A stretch of DNA of 64,000 nucleotides from Microvirga puerhi (GTDB taxonomy: Bacteria > Pseudomonadota > Alphaproteobacteria > Rhizobiales > Beijerinckiaceae), in contig NZ_JAIRBM010000018.1 in NCBI RefSeq assembly GCF_020089865.1, positions 42,251 through 106,250 of the forward strand. The letters run 5' to 3'. Made by a program: the position numbers and the translations under genes. Below the pieces are notes generated by a model. The model saw nothing but the letters and a program-made list of their open reading frames with translations, did not search any database and was not told the DNA's origin. Positions 1 through 8,874 of this stretch are shown here, piece by piece. Positions within the stretch are counted from its first letter, which is position 1. Each line of letters begins with the position of its first letter.

Positions 1-950
1 AGGCTCGCCGGCAGAGATGCGCGGCCGGTTCGGATCTCCTCGCTTGAGGCCGGAAACATCGCCTCCGGCCTGATTCCGAGCGTCACGTCCGCACCCGGTT
101 CCAGCGGCGTTTGGAGCGTAAGCCGTCTGTCCATCAGCTCGATGTAGCCGTCGTGGCCCACCTTGGCCTTCAGGAGATTGATAGCGGGGCTTCCGATGAA
201 AGACGCGACCTTGATGTTGATCGGCCGCTCGTAGAGTTCGGTCGGGGTGCCGAGTTGAAGGATTCGTCCTGCGTCCATCATAGCGACACGGTCGGACATG
301 GTCATCGCCTCGACCTGATCGTGGGTGACGTAGATGAAAGTCGTCTTCAGCCGTTGATGAAGCTCCGCCAGTTCGGTGCGCATGTGGACACGCAGCTTAG
401 CATCGAGATTCGACAGCGGCTCGTCCATGAGAAAGACGTCGGGGTGGCGCACCATTGCACGTCCGAGCGCGACGCGCTGGCGTTGCCCCCCCGAGAGCCG
501 CGCCGGTCGGCGGTCGAGCAGGTGCTCGATCTGAAGTTGCTCGGCGATGGCGCGCACCTCGCGCGCGATCTCGGGCATGACCCTCCGGCGGCGGCTCGAA
601 AGAAGCTTGATCAGTGGTAGTCGCTCCCACAGTGACAAGCGCTGCATCGTCAACGGAAGCGCGATGTTGGAGAACACCGACATATGAGGATAGAGGGCAT
701 AGGACTGGAACACCATCGCGACCCGCCTCTCGTGCGGACGAAGATGGTCGATGGACACGCCGCCGATGGAAATGGAGCCCGAAGTCTGCGGCTCGAGCCC
801 GGCAATCATCCGGATGAGAGTCGACTTTCCGCAGCCCGATGGGCCGATGAGCGTCAGGAACTCTCCGTCGGCGATGTCCAGATCGATCCCGCTTAGGACC
901 GGCACAGCCCCGAAGGACTTGGCAAGAGCACGCAGTTCAACTCGGGCCAT
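1..950 (-). CDS. ugpC: ABC transporter ATP-binding protein, UgpC/MalK type (C-terminus beyond window)
   Basis: ATPase of a CUT1-type carbohydrate or glycerol-phosphate importer, acting on the inner face of the membrane. The start at 950 gives MARVELRALAKSFG; Walker A GPSGCGKST lies at about residues 36-44, the ABC signature LSGGQ near 152-156, Walker B with MDEP near 175-178, and a C-terminal MalK/UgpC regulatory domain with the LGIRPE motif begins before the frame runs off the left edge still open. About 13 extra residues (LSLWERLPLIKLL) sit in the helical region before the signature. It follows a metallophosphoesterase in the same direction, an arrangement seen in ugp-like operons of rhizobia; the substrate is inferred only. 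Partial: roughly 316 codons are visible. Confidence 0.88.
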   Translation of the reverse strand, partial: MARVELRALAKSFGAVPVLSGIDLDIADGEFLTLIGPSGCGKSTLIRMIAGLEPQTSGSISIGGVSIDHLRPHERRVAMVFQSYALYPHMSVFSNIALPLTMQRLSLWERLPLIKLLSSRRRRVMPEIAREVRAIAEQLQIEHLLDRRPARLSGGQRQRVALGRAMVRHPDVFLMDEPLSNLDAKLRVHMRTELAELHQRLKTTFIYVTHDQVEAMTMSDRVAMMDAGRILQLGTPTELYERPINIKVASFIGSPAINLLKAKVGHDGYIELMDRRLTLQTPLEPGADVTLGIRPEAMFPASSEEIRTGRASLPAS

Positions 951-980
951 CTTGGACTCCTTTGTGCTGATCGCCCATCC

Positions 981-1805
981 TCAGGCCGCTTCCCGCGGCG
1001 GGTAGACCTCATGCACTACGTCATCGATCCAGTATGTGGTCAGGCCAGGCACGTTCTCGCGGGTGATGGTCACGTCGGAATCCGCAAAATCGTACATCAC
1101 CGCGCCGAGCCGACACTCTCCGGGCATCGGCGGTTGCATCTCGGGTCCCACGACGAAGCCGGATGACGGGCCCCAGATATAGCGGCGGCCCTCTGCGCGC
1201 AGGTCATGTGATTTGTGAAGATGTCCCGTCGCGACGAGGGCGACGTCGAACTCCCGCAGAAGGTCCAGAAGCGCCTTTCGGGGCTTGGGCTTGACCGACC
1301 AATAGCCCGTATCGGCCTCGTCCGGCCCTTCGATGAAGAGTGGCTTGTGCGTGAACCAAGCGATCCTGCGTCCCGATGCATCGGCCATGGCCTCCCGGAG
1401 CCAGGCGAGCTGCTGCTCCTCGTCAGGAAGATCCGAGCCGAACAGCATCGAGTTGAGTCCCAGCAAGCGCCAGTTTTCCACATCTCGTAGCCACCAATCG
1501 CCATCGAAATGGCGGCGCCAGCGTTCGAGCCGCGTCGGATCGACGGGCTGATGGGGATGAATGGCCTCGCCGACATCGTGGTTTCCCGGTACCGACAACA
1601 CGGGCGCCGGGAGATCCCTGAAGATCGACGCGCAGTAGCGCAGGTCGTCCTCCTGATCCGCCCCGTCGACCGACACGTCGCCGGTATGGATGATTAGATC
1701 TGGCCGCTGTTCCGCCGCCCATGTCAGAAGCGCTGGCCAGTTGGCCGTGAAATGTCTTTTCGTGGGACTCAGATGAGTGTCGGATATCTGAAGCACGCGT
1801 GTCAT
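981..1805 (-). CDS. calcineurin-like metallophosphoesterase (CpdA-like)
   Basis: A 274-residue binuclear-metal phosphodiesterase. The family fingerprint is complete: D-x-H (D9, H11), GD (42-43), GNHD (74-77), a lone His in FTHKP (H153) and GHLH (194-197). The family includes cAMP phosphodiesterase CpdA and glycerophosphodiesterases; the reaction here is probably hydrolysis of a phosphodiester, with the substrate unknown. I chose ATG at 1805 over an in-frame GTG at 1814 because an AGGGGGTGA ribosome site sits about 5 bases before the ATG. It lies 30 bases upstream of the UgpC-type ATPase and probably shares its transcript, consistent with processing of an imported glycerophosphodiester. No signal peptide, so cytoplasmic. 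Confidence 0.85.
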   Translation of the reverse strand: MTRVLQISDTHLSPTKRHFTANWPALLTWAAEQRPDLIIHTGDVSVDGADQEDDLRYCASIFRDLPAPVLSVPGNHDVGEAIHPHQPVDPTRLERWRRHFDGDWWLRDVENWRLLGLNSMLFGSDLPDEEQQLAWLREAMADASGRRIAWFTHKPLFIEGPDEADTGYWSVKPKPRKALLDLLREFDVALVATGHLHKSHDLRAEGRRYIWGPSSGFVVGPEMQPPMPGECRLGAVMYDFADSDVTITRENVPGLTTYWIDDVVHEVYPPREAA

Positions 1806-2198
1806 GACGTTCACCCCCTATGTGAACCGATCCACCGCGCCCGGTTTGCGTCCGATTCTGGTTCGAACGGCATCGACGTGCCTCCCGATATTGGTGGGGT
1901 CGCTGACCGGCTCGGTTGGCTGCAGCGATCTCGCGGACCTTCAATCGTTCTCACATTCAGAATACATATGCATTCTGAATGTTACAAATGGTTAGTTTGC
2001 TGAATTTCCAATATTCGTTGCCTATGGGGGCAACTCGAACAGCTCTTGGATCCGGTTGCTGCCTTGGCACGGGACATGCCAAACCATGGCGGCTGGAGGA
2101 TCGGGGCATGCCGCCTTACCTCCAGACGCCTTGAGGATCTCAGACTCCTCGGTTTTCCGACTTCTGTTTGCTGCCCGACCGCCCGACTCCAAGCCGAT
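1806..2198. other. intergenic region with operator-like palindrome
   Basis: No credible gene. Apart from the palindrome at 1954-1981 it holds only short overlapping frames without ribosome sites. It separates the operon running left from the 3-prime end of the receiver-domain gene, so the promoter of the phosphodiesterase/ABC operon should lie here. Confidence 0.6.
1954..1981. promoter_or_regulatory. 28-bp near-perfect palindrome upstream of the phosphodiesterase/ABC operon
   Basis: Arms CATTCAGAAT (1954-1963) and ATTCTGAATG (1972-1981) are exact inverted complements, and the 8-base centre ACATATGC is itself nearly symmetric, so only two symmetric position pairs of 28 bases fail to match. 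It lies about 150 bases upstream of the phosphodiesterase start in otherwise non-coding DNA. It is probably an operator for a dimeric repressor, perhaps one encoded with the rest of the operon outside the window. Confidence 0.5.
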
Positions 2199-2597
2199 TC
2201 AGTGCTCGAATGTGGTTCTGGGGGAATTCTCGGCACCTTTGTGCTCGAACAAGGCCCCTAACGTCTCCGCGATCTGTTCACGGCGCGCTGGCTTGTTCAA
2301 CCAAGGCACGCCTTGCAGCTCTGCCGGCAGCCGTCCGCGGGGAGGCATGCCGGAATAGATAGCAAACGGAATCCCGCGGGCTTTCAGCGCACGTGCGACC
2401 GGTACACAGGGGCCATCGCGAAGCATGAAATCCAGCAGTGCCACGTCGGGCCGGTTTTGAGTCAACCAATGAAGGATCGAGCGATTGTCCGGAAGGGCGC
2501 TGACGACCCCAAAACCAGCGTCGTCCAACTGGGCTGCAAGGGTGAGGCCGACTGGACCTTGATCTTCGGCGATCAGGCACAACGGGCGGGCAGTCAT
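2199..2597 (-). CDS. single-domain response regulator (receiver domain only)
   Basis: A 132-residue stand-alone CheY-like receiver domain without an output domain. Key residues are visible: acidic pair E11/D12, phospho-acceptor D56 in VALLDFML, S82 (in YSG) and K102 (in NKP). Such proteins usually shuttle phosphate in a phosphorelay or act as sinks, and are abundant in Hyphomicrobiales. The start at 2597 is chosen because AAGGGG lies 6 bases before it; an in-frame ATG at 2603 sits directly on that site and the ATG at 2630 has none. No histidine kinase lies nearby, so the partner is elsewhere. It is transcribed away from the GntR gene on its right. Confidence 0.82.
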   Translation of the reverse strand: MTARPLCLIAEDQGPVGLTLAAQLDDAGFGVVSALPDNRSILHWLTQNRPDVALLDFMLRDGPCVPVARALKARGIPFAIYSGMPPRGRLPAELQGVPWLNKPARREQIAETLGALFEHKGAENSPRTTFEH

Positions 2598-3044
2598 GAC
2601 CATCCCCTTCAGTGACACTGCGGGCGCCATCAGCCCTGTCTAGCAAATGGCGATCCAAATCGCCGACCCCGGCTAGGTGAGAGGGGCATCGCCTCAGACC
2701 GTACCGACGCCGGAGGCCACGCTCACCGGAAGTTAACCTATGCGGAGCTGGCCGGTTCCTGATGACATGTTGGAGTTACCTCGCCGATTGTGTCGTGCCG
2801 GGCTGGATTCGACTCTTGCCTATCAACATGGGTGGCAAGGCTCAGTTCGTTGCTCAAGATCCAGGTTCTGCAGCAAAAATGGGCGCTTGGAGGCTGCACC
2901 AGCACGAATGACAATTCGGACGCCGTGACGCGTCGGCGTGTTCGGCATGAAGAGCATCGCACCGGAGCAGGGCGCAAACATTTTGTGTCGTAAGATGTCA
3001 CAAACCGGCTTGTGCAATCTCACGAACCGTGCTGACCTAGCGTA
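2598..3044. other. divergent intergenic region
   Basis: About 450 bases between the receiver-domain gene (leftward) and the GntR gene (rightward). No frame looks coding. It must hold both promoters. I see no strong -35/-10 pair and no long inverted repeat, other than the 12-base symmetric element reported separately at the GntR start. Confidence 0.5.
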
Positions 3045-3854
3045 ATGTATGACCAGTCATCGCCTTTCGCCCTGCCTCGGCCCCCAGGCCCGACCGCCAA
3101 GAGCGCTATGGCGATCCAGGTTCTGCGGCACGCCATCCTGAGCTGCGAATTGGCGCCGGGGGGCGCGTTCTCTGAGATCGAGATCGAGGCACGATACCGG
3201 CTAGCGCGCGCCGGAATCAGGTCCGCCTTGCAGACCCTCTCGGCCGAAGGTTTGGTCGCGCCGGTTCCCCGGCAAGGCTGGCGAACCAAGTCTATCACTG
3301 GGGCCTTCATCGGCGAGCTCATTGCTGCGCGTCGGCAAATTGAGCCTGTTCTTGCGCAGGTGAAGATAAACGCCACCGAACGTGAACGTCTCCAGACGCT
3401 TGCAGCGCTCGCCGCGACGCTTGCGGAACGGCGGGACCCGCAGGCCATTGTGACGGCACGCGTGACCGACCGCCAATTCCTCGACCTTCTCGCCGATCGC
3501 GCCGACTGGTTTCATAAGAGGTGGCTGTATGAACTCTGGGATCACTCCCAGCGTGTGGTGAGCTTTCTCGAGCGAGGGGAGATCCAGTACCAATCGCTTA
3601 GCCGGGAAGCTCTCCTGTCCGCGCTGGCTACGTCGGATGCTGACGGCGCTACCGAAGAAATCGTTCGCGAGATCATCCATTTCGAGGCGTTCGTCACAGG
3701 CGCATTGTTGCGTCACCCGGATGTTCTGACAGCCTCGATGCAGCAGCGAAAAGTCCGCCGGTCTCGATTACAGCGGCAAGCCGCGAAGGGAGAAGGCGAG
3801 CAGCGCTTCCCTTCAATCCATGATGGTCAAGCAGGGCAACGGAAGGAGAACTAA
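3045..3854 (+). CDS. GntR-family transcriptional regulator, FadR/FCD type
   Basis: A 269-residue regulator. The N-terminal winged helix (about residues 18-80) has the GntR pattern with ILSCELAPGGAFSEIEIEARYRLARAGIRSAL and a recognition-helix region ending in LSAEGLV; the remainder is helical and resembles an FCD ligand-binding domain, though the canonical metal-binding histidines are not obvious. It ends one base before the start of the dipeptide-binding protein gene and is very probably cotranscribed with, and controls, the importer operon. The C-terminal about 25 residues (RQAAKGEGEQRFPS...) are charged and look dispensable. A symmetric ATGACCAGTCAT overlaps the start codon region. Confidence 0.82.
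   Translation: MYDQSSPFALPRPPGPTAKSAMAIQVLRHAILSCELAPGGAFSEIEIEARYRLARAGIRSALQTLSAEGLVAPVPRQGWRTKSITGAFIGELIAARRQIEPVLAQVKINATERERLQTLAALAATLAERRDPQAIVTARVTDRQFLDLLADRADWFHKRWLYELWDHSQRVVSFLERGEIQYQSLSREALLSALATSDADGATEEIVREIIHFEAFVTGALLRHPDVLTASMQQRKVRRSRLQRQAAKGEGEQRFPSIHDGQAGQRKEN
3049..3060. promoter_or_regulatory. 12-base perfect palindrome at the GntR start
   Basis: ATGACCAGTCAT is exactly symmetric and overlaps the first codons of the GntR gene. GntR/FCD regulators often bind short symmetric sites of this size near their own promoters, so autoregulation is possible, but a 12-base palindrome can occur by chance. Confidence 0.25.
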
Positions 3855-3855
3855 C

Positions 3856-5358
3856 ATGTTGAGGCGAGGGAGAGGATTGGCTGCAGCTCTGCTGGGGCTG
3901 TGCCTGACGGTGGCGCCGGGCGCCCTGATGGCCAAGGACAAGCTGACGGTCGATCTGGTCAACGAGCCGTCGTCGCTGGATCCGCAGGTGCAGTGGAACC
4001 CGGACAGCTATTATGTCTACCGCAACATCTTCGACAATCTCGTCACCCGCGACGACAAGGGCGAGATCGTGCCGCAGATCGCGACCGCCTGGAAGCACAC
4101 CTCCGACACCGAGATCGAGTTTACGATCCGCGACGACGTGACCTTCCATGACGGCCAGAAGCTGACGGCGGAGGACGTGGCGTTCAGTGTGCAGCGCATC
4201 ACCGATCCGAAGTTTGCCAGTCCGCAGCTGGGTCAGTTCAACAAGATCGTCAAGGCGGAGGCAATTAGCCCGACGACCGTGAAGCTGACCACGGATGGAC
4301 CCTATCCGGCGCTGCTGAGCCAGCTGGTGAAGTTGTCGATCGTGCCCAAGCATGTGGTCGAGGCGGTGGGCAAGGACGCGTTCAACCTGAAGCCGGTGGG
4401 CAGCGGTCCGTACAAGTTCGACAGCTGGCAGCGGGGCGTGCAGGTGACGCTGTCGGCGAACGACCGGTACTGGGGTCCGAAGGGGCCGTTTGCGACGGCG
4501 GTGTTCCGGGCGGTGCCGGATGCGGCGACGCGGGTGGCGAACCTGCAGGCAGGAACGAGCGATCTTGCGGTGACGCTGGATTCCGATCTGGCGGCGCAGC
4601 TGAAGTCCTCACCCAAGGCCAAGATCCTCTCCGTCCCAACCGAACGCGTTGCTTATCTTCGCCTCAACCCGGCAAAGCCGCCCTTCGACAACGTCAAGAT
4701 CCGCCAAGCCGTCGCCTATGCAATCGACAAAGGAGCCATGGTCGATGGCATCCTCGGCGGCTACGACCAGCCGGTACCGGAGATGCTGACACCGGCCCAT
4801 GTCGGCTGGGTCGCCGACATTGCAGCGCCGAGCTACGACCTCAAGAAGGCCCAGGCTCTCGTGAAGGAAGCAGGTGAGGGCAGCAAAGCCGAGATCGAAC
4901 TCGCTACGTCGCCGGTCTTCGATCAGCGGATCGTGCAGGCGATCCAGCAGATGCTGACGGAAGCCGGTCTGAACGTGAAGATCAACATGTCCGACATGGC
5001 GAGCTATCTCAAGCGCGCGCAGGGCGGCATCGAAGCAACGCCTGCTTTGAGCTTCGGGCGCTGGTCGTGCTCCTGCCAGGATGCGGACGGCGTCCTCTTT
5101 CCGCTGCTGCACAAGAGCAGCTCCTGGTCGGTCTATCGCAACCCGAAAGCCGATGAATTGCTGGAGAAGGCACGGGAGTCCCTCGACGAGAAGGCTCGGC
5201 TCGCTGCCTATCGCAGCGTCCATGAGATCGTCGCGCAGGATGTTCCGCTCGTTCCGCTCTACCAGAGCGCGGCCATTTACGGGGCCGCAAAGGGACTGCA
5301 GTGGCAGCCCTCGCCGAGCGAGAGCCTCTTCCTCAACCGGATGAGTTGGAAAGACTAA
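3856..5358 (+). CDS. ABC transporter substrate-binding protein, family 5 (DppA/OppA-like)
   Basis: A 500-residue periplasmic solute-binding protein for oligopeptide-like or other nitrogenous ligands. An N-terminal signal peptide (MLRRGRGLAAALLGLCL, cleavage probably after ALMA before KDKLTV) is followed by the family 5 body: EPSSLDPQ, VYRNIFDNLVTRD, the FHDGQKLTAEDVAFS block and a PVGSGPYKF motif. The start at 3856 has GGAAGGAG 5 bases upstream; the longer frame from 3820 would spoil the signal peptide. First gene of the transporter after gntR. Codon choice shifts abruptly inside the gene near 4600: leucine is almost always CTG before it and mostly CTC after it, suggesting a mosaic gene. Confidence 0.9.
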   Translation: MLRRGRGLAAALLGLCLTVAPGALMAKDKLTVDLVNEPSSLDPQVQWNPDSYYVYRNIFDNLVTRDDKGEIVPQIATAWKHTSDTEIEFTIRDDVTFHDGQKLTAEDVAFSVQRITDPKFASPQLGQFNKIVKAEAISPTTVKLTTDGPYPALLSQLVKLSIVPKHVVEAVGKDAFNLKPVGSGPYKFDSWQRGVQVTLSANDRYWGPKGPFATAVFRAVPDAATRVANLQAGTSDLAVTLDSDLAAQLKSSPKAKILSVPTERVAYLRLNPAKPPFDNVKIRQAVAYAIDKGAMVDGILGGYDQPVPEMLTPAHVGWVADIAAPSYDLKKAQALVKEAGEGSKAEIELATSPVFDQRIVQAIQQMLTEAGLNVKINMSDMASYLKRAQGGIEATPALSFGRWSCSCQDADGVLFPLLHKSSSWSVYRNPKADELLEKARESLDEKARLAAYRSVHEIVAQDVPLVPLYQSAAIYGAAKGLQWQPSPSESLFLNRMSWKD

Positions 5359-5377
5359 ACGGACCCACGGATCATCC

Positions 5378-6307
5378 ATGCGACGCTTCCTCCTCCGACG
5401 GATCGGACAAGTCATCGGCACTGTCTTCGGTGTCGTGACGCTGATCTTCTTCCTTCAGCGCCTCACGGGTGATCCGACCTATCTGCTCGTTCCCGAAACT
5501 GCGACCCAGGCCGACATCGATGCGATGCGGGCGGCGCTCGGATTCGACCGCCCGCTCTTCATCCAATACCTTGCCTTCCTGAAGCAGATCGCAAGCTTCG
5601 ACCTGGGGCGTTCCGTCATTCAGAATGTTCCGGTCTGGGACATCATCGCCTCACGCCTGCCCTACACGCTGCAGCTAGCGGGCGGCGCCCTGCTGGTCGC
5701 CTGCGGCCTGGGAATCCCGATCGGGGTTCTTCTGGCACTTTATCGCGACCATCCGGCGTCGCGACTTCTCGCTAGCGTCGTGCTGGCAGCCCAGAGCATG
5801 CCGACCTTCTGGAGCGGCATCATCCTGATCATGATCTTTGCGGTGACGCTCGGTTGGCTTCCTCCGTCGTCGACCGGTGGCATCGAGCATCTGATCATGC
5901 CTTCGCTCGCTCTCGGGCTTCTGAGCATGGCGACCTTCGCCCGCATCACCCGCACCGCGCTGCTGGACGAACTGTCCAAGGACTACGTCCGAACGGCCCG
6001 CTCCCGGGGCGTGCCGATGGGGTTGCTTCTCCGCCGCCATCTGGCACGCAATGCCTCCATTCCGGTCATCACCGTCGCAGCTCTGGAAATCTCCAATCTT
6101 CTGGCGGGCGCCGTCATCGTCGAGACTGTCTTCGCTTGGCCCGGTCTCGGCCAAGTCACAGTGCAGTCGATTCTCGCTCGTGATTTTCTGGTGGTACAAG
6201 GGATCGTCATTCTGGGCGCCTTCGTGACGGTTGCCCTCAATCTCGCGGCTGATCTGCTCTACAGCGCAGTCGACCCCCGCATCCGCCTCGACGGGAGCCG
6301 CCGATGA
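5378..6307 (+). CDS. ABC transporter permease (DppB/OppB-like)
   Basis: A 309-residue inner-membrane permease. It has the DppB opening (MRRFLLRRIGQVIGTVFGVVTLIFFL, first transmembrane helix), the conserved GDP and FDRPLFIQY segment, the TLQLAGGALLVACG helix, and the EAA-type loop contacting the ATPase (LLDELSKDYVRTARSRGVP followed by a long hydrophobic stretch). Six transmembrane helices are expected. It starts 19 bases after the binding-protein gene and overlaps the next permease by four bases (ATGA), so the two are translationally coupled. Confidence 0.9.
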   Translation: MRRFLLRRIGQVIGTVFGVVTLIFFLQRLTGDPTYLLVPETATQADIDAMRAALGFDRPLFIQYLAFLKQIASFDLGRSVIQNVPVWDIIASRLPYTLQLAGGALLVACGLGIPIGVLLALYRDHPASRLLASVVLAAQSMPTFWSGIILIMIFAVTLGWLPPSSTGGIEHLIMPSLALGLLSMATFARITRTALLDELSKDYVRTARSRGVPMGLLLRRHLARNASIPVITVAALEISNLLAGAVIVETVFAWPGLGQVTVQSILARDFLVVQGIVILGAFVTVALNLAADLLYSAVDPRIRLDGSRR

Positions 6308-7170
6308 CCTCCGTGACAGTATCGGCTCCGCTGCGGCGACGGAGCCATATGCGCGTCTCGCTCACGCGCTGGGCGCCGATCGTATTGATTGCCGCCTTCG
6401 TTCTGGCCGCCGTCTTCGCGCCGCTGATCGCACCCTACGATCCCAACGCCCAGAATCTCCTCGCCCGGATGAAGTCACCCGGAACGGTGTCCCGCAGCTT
6501 CCACTATCTGCTTGGCAGCGACGAACTTGGCCGCGACCTGCTCTCACGGCTGATCTACGGGGCGCGGGTATCGCTCTTCGTCGCTTTCGCGTCGGTCATC
6601 CTGTCTGGAGTGGTTGGCGTGCTGCTTGGGATGCTGGCGGGATATCTCCGCGGCTGGGTCGAGGTGCTCACCATGCGTCTCGTGGACGTCTTTCTATCCG
6701 TTCCGGCGATTCTGCTCGCCATCATCACGGTCGCGGTCCTCGGCCCAGGCCTGGTGAATGTGATTGTCGTCCTCGCTCTGACGCGTTGGCCACGCTACGC
6801 GCGAATCGCCTACGGCCAGACACTGAGCGTCGCCAACATGCCGTTCGTACGGCTCGCGGCTTTCATGGGCGCCTCGGCACCGCGAATTCTCATTCGGCAC
6901 ATCCTGCCCAACATCATCGGCGCAGTGACCGTGGTGGCGACGTTGGAATTCGGACTCATGGTTCTGTTCGAGGCCGGCCTGTCGTTCCTCGGCCTGGGCG
7001 TCCAGCCGCCGACCGCGAGTTGGGGCGCGATGCTCAGCTCGGGCCGGAACTACCTCGCGACCGCATGGTGGATCGCCACGTTCCCTGGTCTCTGCCTCTT
7101 CCTGCTGGTGCTCGCCGTCAATCTCATCGGCGACGACCTGCGCGATCGCTTCGATCCCCGTTCACAATGA
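6304..7170 (+). CDS. ABC transporter permease (DppC/OppC-like)
   Basis: A 288-residue partner permease. It carries the DppC N-terminal helix, the LLGSDELGRDLLSRLIYGARVSL motif typical of DppC proteins, and an ATPase-contacting loop (YGQTLSVANMPFVRLAAFMGASAPRILIRHILPN). The C-terminal GLSFLGLGVQPPTASWGAML is a strong family signature. It overlaps dppB-like by ATGA and ends seven bases before the SDR gene. With the binding protein at 3856 and the ATPases at 10420 and 11415 it completes the importer. Confidence 0.9.
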   Translation: MTSVTVSAPLRRRSHMRVSLTRWAPIVLIAAFVLAAVFAPLIAPYDPNAQNLLARMKSPGTVSRSFHYLLGSDELGRDLLSRLIYGARVSLFVAFASVILSGVVGVLLGMLAGYLRGWVEVLTMRLVDVFLSVPAILLAIITVAVLGPGLVNVIVVLALTRWPRYARIAYGQTLSVANMPFVRLAAFMGASAPRILIRHILPNIIGAVTVVATLEFGLMVLFEAGLSFLGLGVQPPTASWGAMLSSGRNYLATAWWIATFPGLCLFLLVLAVNLIGDDLRDRFDPRSQ

Positions 7171-7177
7171 GGACATA

Positions 7178-7969
7178 ATGGACTTCTTCTCCGATATTTC
7201 CGGCAAGCACGTCGTCGTCACGGGGGCCTGCGGGGTCGTCGGGCGCTGGATTGTCGACGCTTTCGCGGCGGCCGGTGCCAACCTGTGCCTCACGGATGCG
7301 CAGGCACCCGCCCTCGACGCTTATGCTGGAGGCGTAGCGCTCGGTCCCGACGGCTTCGCTCACGCGGCGGACTTGACCGACGAGAATTCAATCGACGGGC
7401 TGATCAGCGAGATCGGTCGCCGCTGGGGCGCGGCCGACATCCTCGTCAATAACGCCGGCATCTATCCGAGTGGCTTCCTGCTCGACATCTCGACCGAAGA
7501 ATTCGACAAGATCTTCTCGGTGAACCTGCGGGCTCCCTTCATCCTGACGCGGGGCATCGCGCGCCAGATGATCGAGAAGGGTGTCAAAGGATCAGTCATC
7601 AACATTTCTTCCGGTGCTTCGCGCAAGATGCGGCGCACGGTGGTGCCTTATTGCACTTCCAAGACCGCCCTCGACCGGCTGACCAAGGGCTTTGCCATCG
7701 AACTTGCCGAATTCGGCATTCGGGTGAATGCGCTTGAGCCCGGTTTCGCAGCCGGCAGCTCGGTGAGTTCCCTGACGGACGAGCATGTCAACAATACCAT
7801 TGCGGCCATTCCCCTGGGCCGGCCGTCATCACCGGGAGATGTGGCGAACGGGCTGCTTTATCTTGCGAGCGACGCCTCCGCCTATGTGACCGGAGCGACC
7901 CTCACTATTGACGGTGGCAATTCGATCGGTTCGCTCGCCGTCCATCAAGCGAAGAAGCGTCCTCTATGA
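7178..7969 (+). CDS. short-chain dehydrogenase/reductase (SDR)
   Basis: A 263-residue classical SDR, NAD(P)-dependent oxidoreductase. Visible are the cofactor loop TGACGVVGRW (a variant of TGxxxGxG, here with V-V instead of the usual I-G spacing), the NNAG block, the catalytic Ser in NISSGAS, YCTSK (Tyr and Lys of YxxxK), and the C-terminal VTGATLTIDGG. It sits inside the transporter operon, overlapping the deacetylase gene by four bases, so it probably acts on the imported compound or its breakdown product. Substrate unknown. Confidence 0.85.
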   Translation: MDFFSDISGKHVVVTGACGVVGRWIVDAFAAAGANLCLTDAQAPALDAYAGGVALGPDGFAHAADLTDENSIDGLISEIGRRWGAADILVNNAGIYPSGFLLDISTEEFDKIFSVNLRAPFILTRGIARQMIEKGVKGSVINISSGASRKMRRTVVPYCTSKTALDRLTKGFAIELAEFGIRVNALEPGFAAGSSVSSLTDEHVNNTIAAIPLGRPSSPGDVANGLLYLASDASAYVTGATLTIDGGNSIGSLAVHQAKKRPL

Positions 7970-8874
7970 GCGGCATGACTCGAATTTCGTATCCCCAGGC
8001 GCCCTACGCGTGGCCGAAGGATAAAACCAGCGCGTTCTGCTTCACGGTCGACGTAGACGCTGAGTCTCCTCTTCTCTGGAACCTGAAAGGCGAGACCACA
8101 TCACGTCTCATCGGACAGATGGAGCAGCGGCTATTCGGCCCGCGGGTCGGCATCTGGCGCATCCTCGATCTCCTGGACCGTTTCGGCATCAAGGGAAGCT
8201 TCTATGTCCCCGGCGTCGTGGCGAAGAACCATCCGGAACTTCTGCCGGCCTTCGTCGAGCGCGGACACGAGATCGGTCTCCATGGGTATTTCCACGAGAT
8301 CGTCTCCCAGGTTTCCGATGAGGAGTTCACCGGTGCTCTGGAGGCCTCGCTCGAAGTCTTCCGTGCGCAAGTCGGAATCGTGCCGAAGGGCTTCCGGTCC
8401 CCGGCATGGGAGATGACCCCGCATATGCTGAGCGAGCTGAAGAAGCGTGGCCTTTACGACAGTTCCCTCTCGGGCTTCGATCATCCCTACACGATCGACG
8501 GGGTGACCGAAGTGCCGGTCCAATGGGCGATCGATGACGCAGTCTACTTCAAGTTCGTCGGCGGCGGAGCGGATTCCTGGCCGCCTTCGGCCACGGGGCC
8601 GATCCTGGACATCTGGCTGGACGAATGGACAATGCTCCATAAGGAAGGTGGTCTCTTGATGCTCACCATTCACGATTGGATCTCGGGCCGGGCTCACCGA
8701 ATCCTGATGCTCGAGCGACTGCTTAAGCGCGTGACAGCCGAGCCGGGAGTGTGGATCGCGACGGTGGGCGAGGTCGCGGCTCATCATGCAGGCTCAGTCA
8801 ATGCCGATCGATACAGGGTCCCAGTGAGCGCTCCGCAGCTCATTGCCGGGGCTCGTTTCGGGAGGGAAGGCTGA
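7966..8874 (+). CDS. polysaccharide deacetylase-family hydrolase (PuuE/HpPgdA-like)
   Basis: A 302-residue NodB-fold, metal-dependent C-N hydrolase. Ligands are visible: D29 and D31 in FTVDVDAE, H106 and H110 in GLHGYFHE, then FRSPAWEMT and a late TIHDW. The GLHGYFHE form (not HSxxH) and the WRILDLLDRFGIKGSFYVPG block are typical of the cytoplasmic branch that includes allantoinase PuuE, cyclic imidases and Helicobacter PgdA rather than secreted chitin deacetylases. There is no signal peptide. It starts inside the SDR gene and ends overlapping the next start (TGATG). Together with a GGT-family enzyme and RidA it suggests hydrolysis of a cyclic or linear amide; the exact substrate is unknown. 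Confidence 0.82.
   Translation: MSGMTRISYPQAPYAWPKDKTSAFCFTVDVDAESPLLWNLKGETTSRLIGQMEQRLFGPRVGIWRILDLLDRFGIKGSFYVPGVVAKNHPELLPAFVERGHEIGLHGYFHEIVSQVSDEEFTGALEASLEVFRAQVGIVPKGFRSPAWEMTPHMLSELKKRGLYDSSLSGFDHPYTIDGVTEVPVQWAIDDAVYFKFVGGGADSWPPSATGPILDIWLDEWTMLHKEGGLLMLTIHDWISGRAHRILMLERLLKRVTAEPGVWIATVGEVAAHHAGSVNADRYRVPVSAPQLIAGARFGREG

Noticed and set aside
111..817. Open frames on the plus strand across the left-edge ABC gene
   Set aside because: They are shadows of the minus-strand ATPase, which shows Walker A, signature and Walker B in one continuous frame to the window edge.
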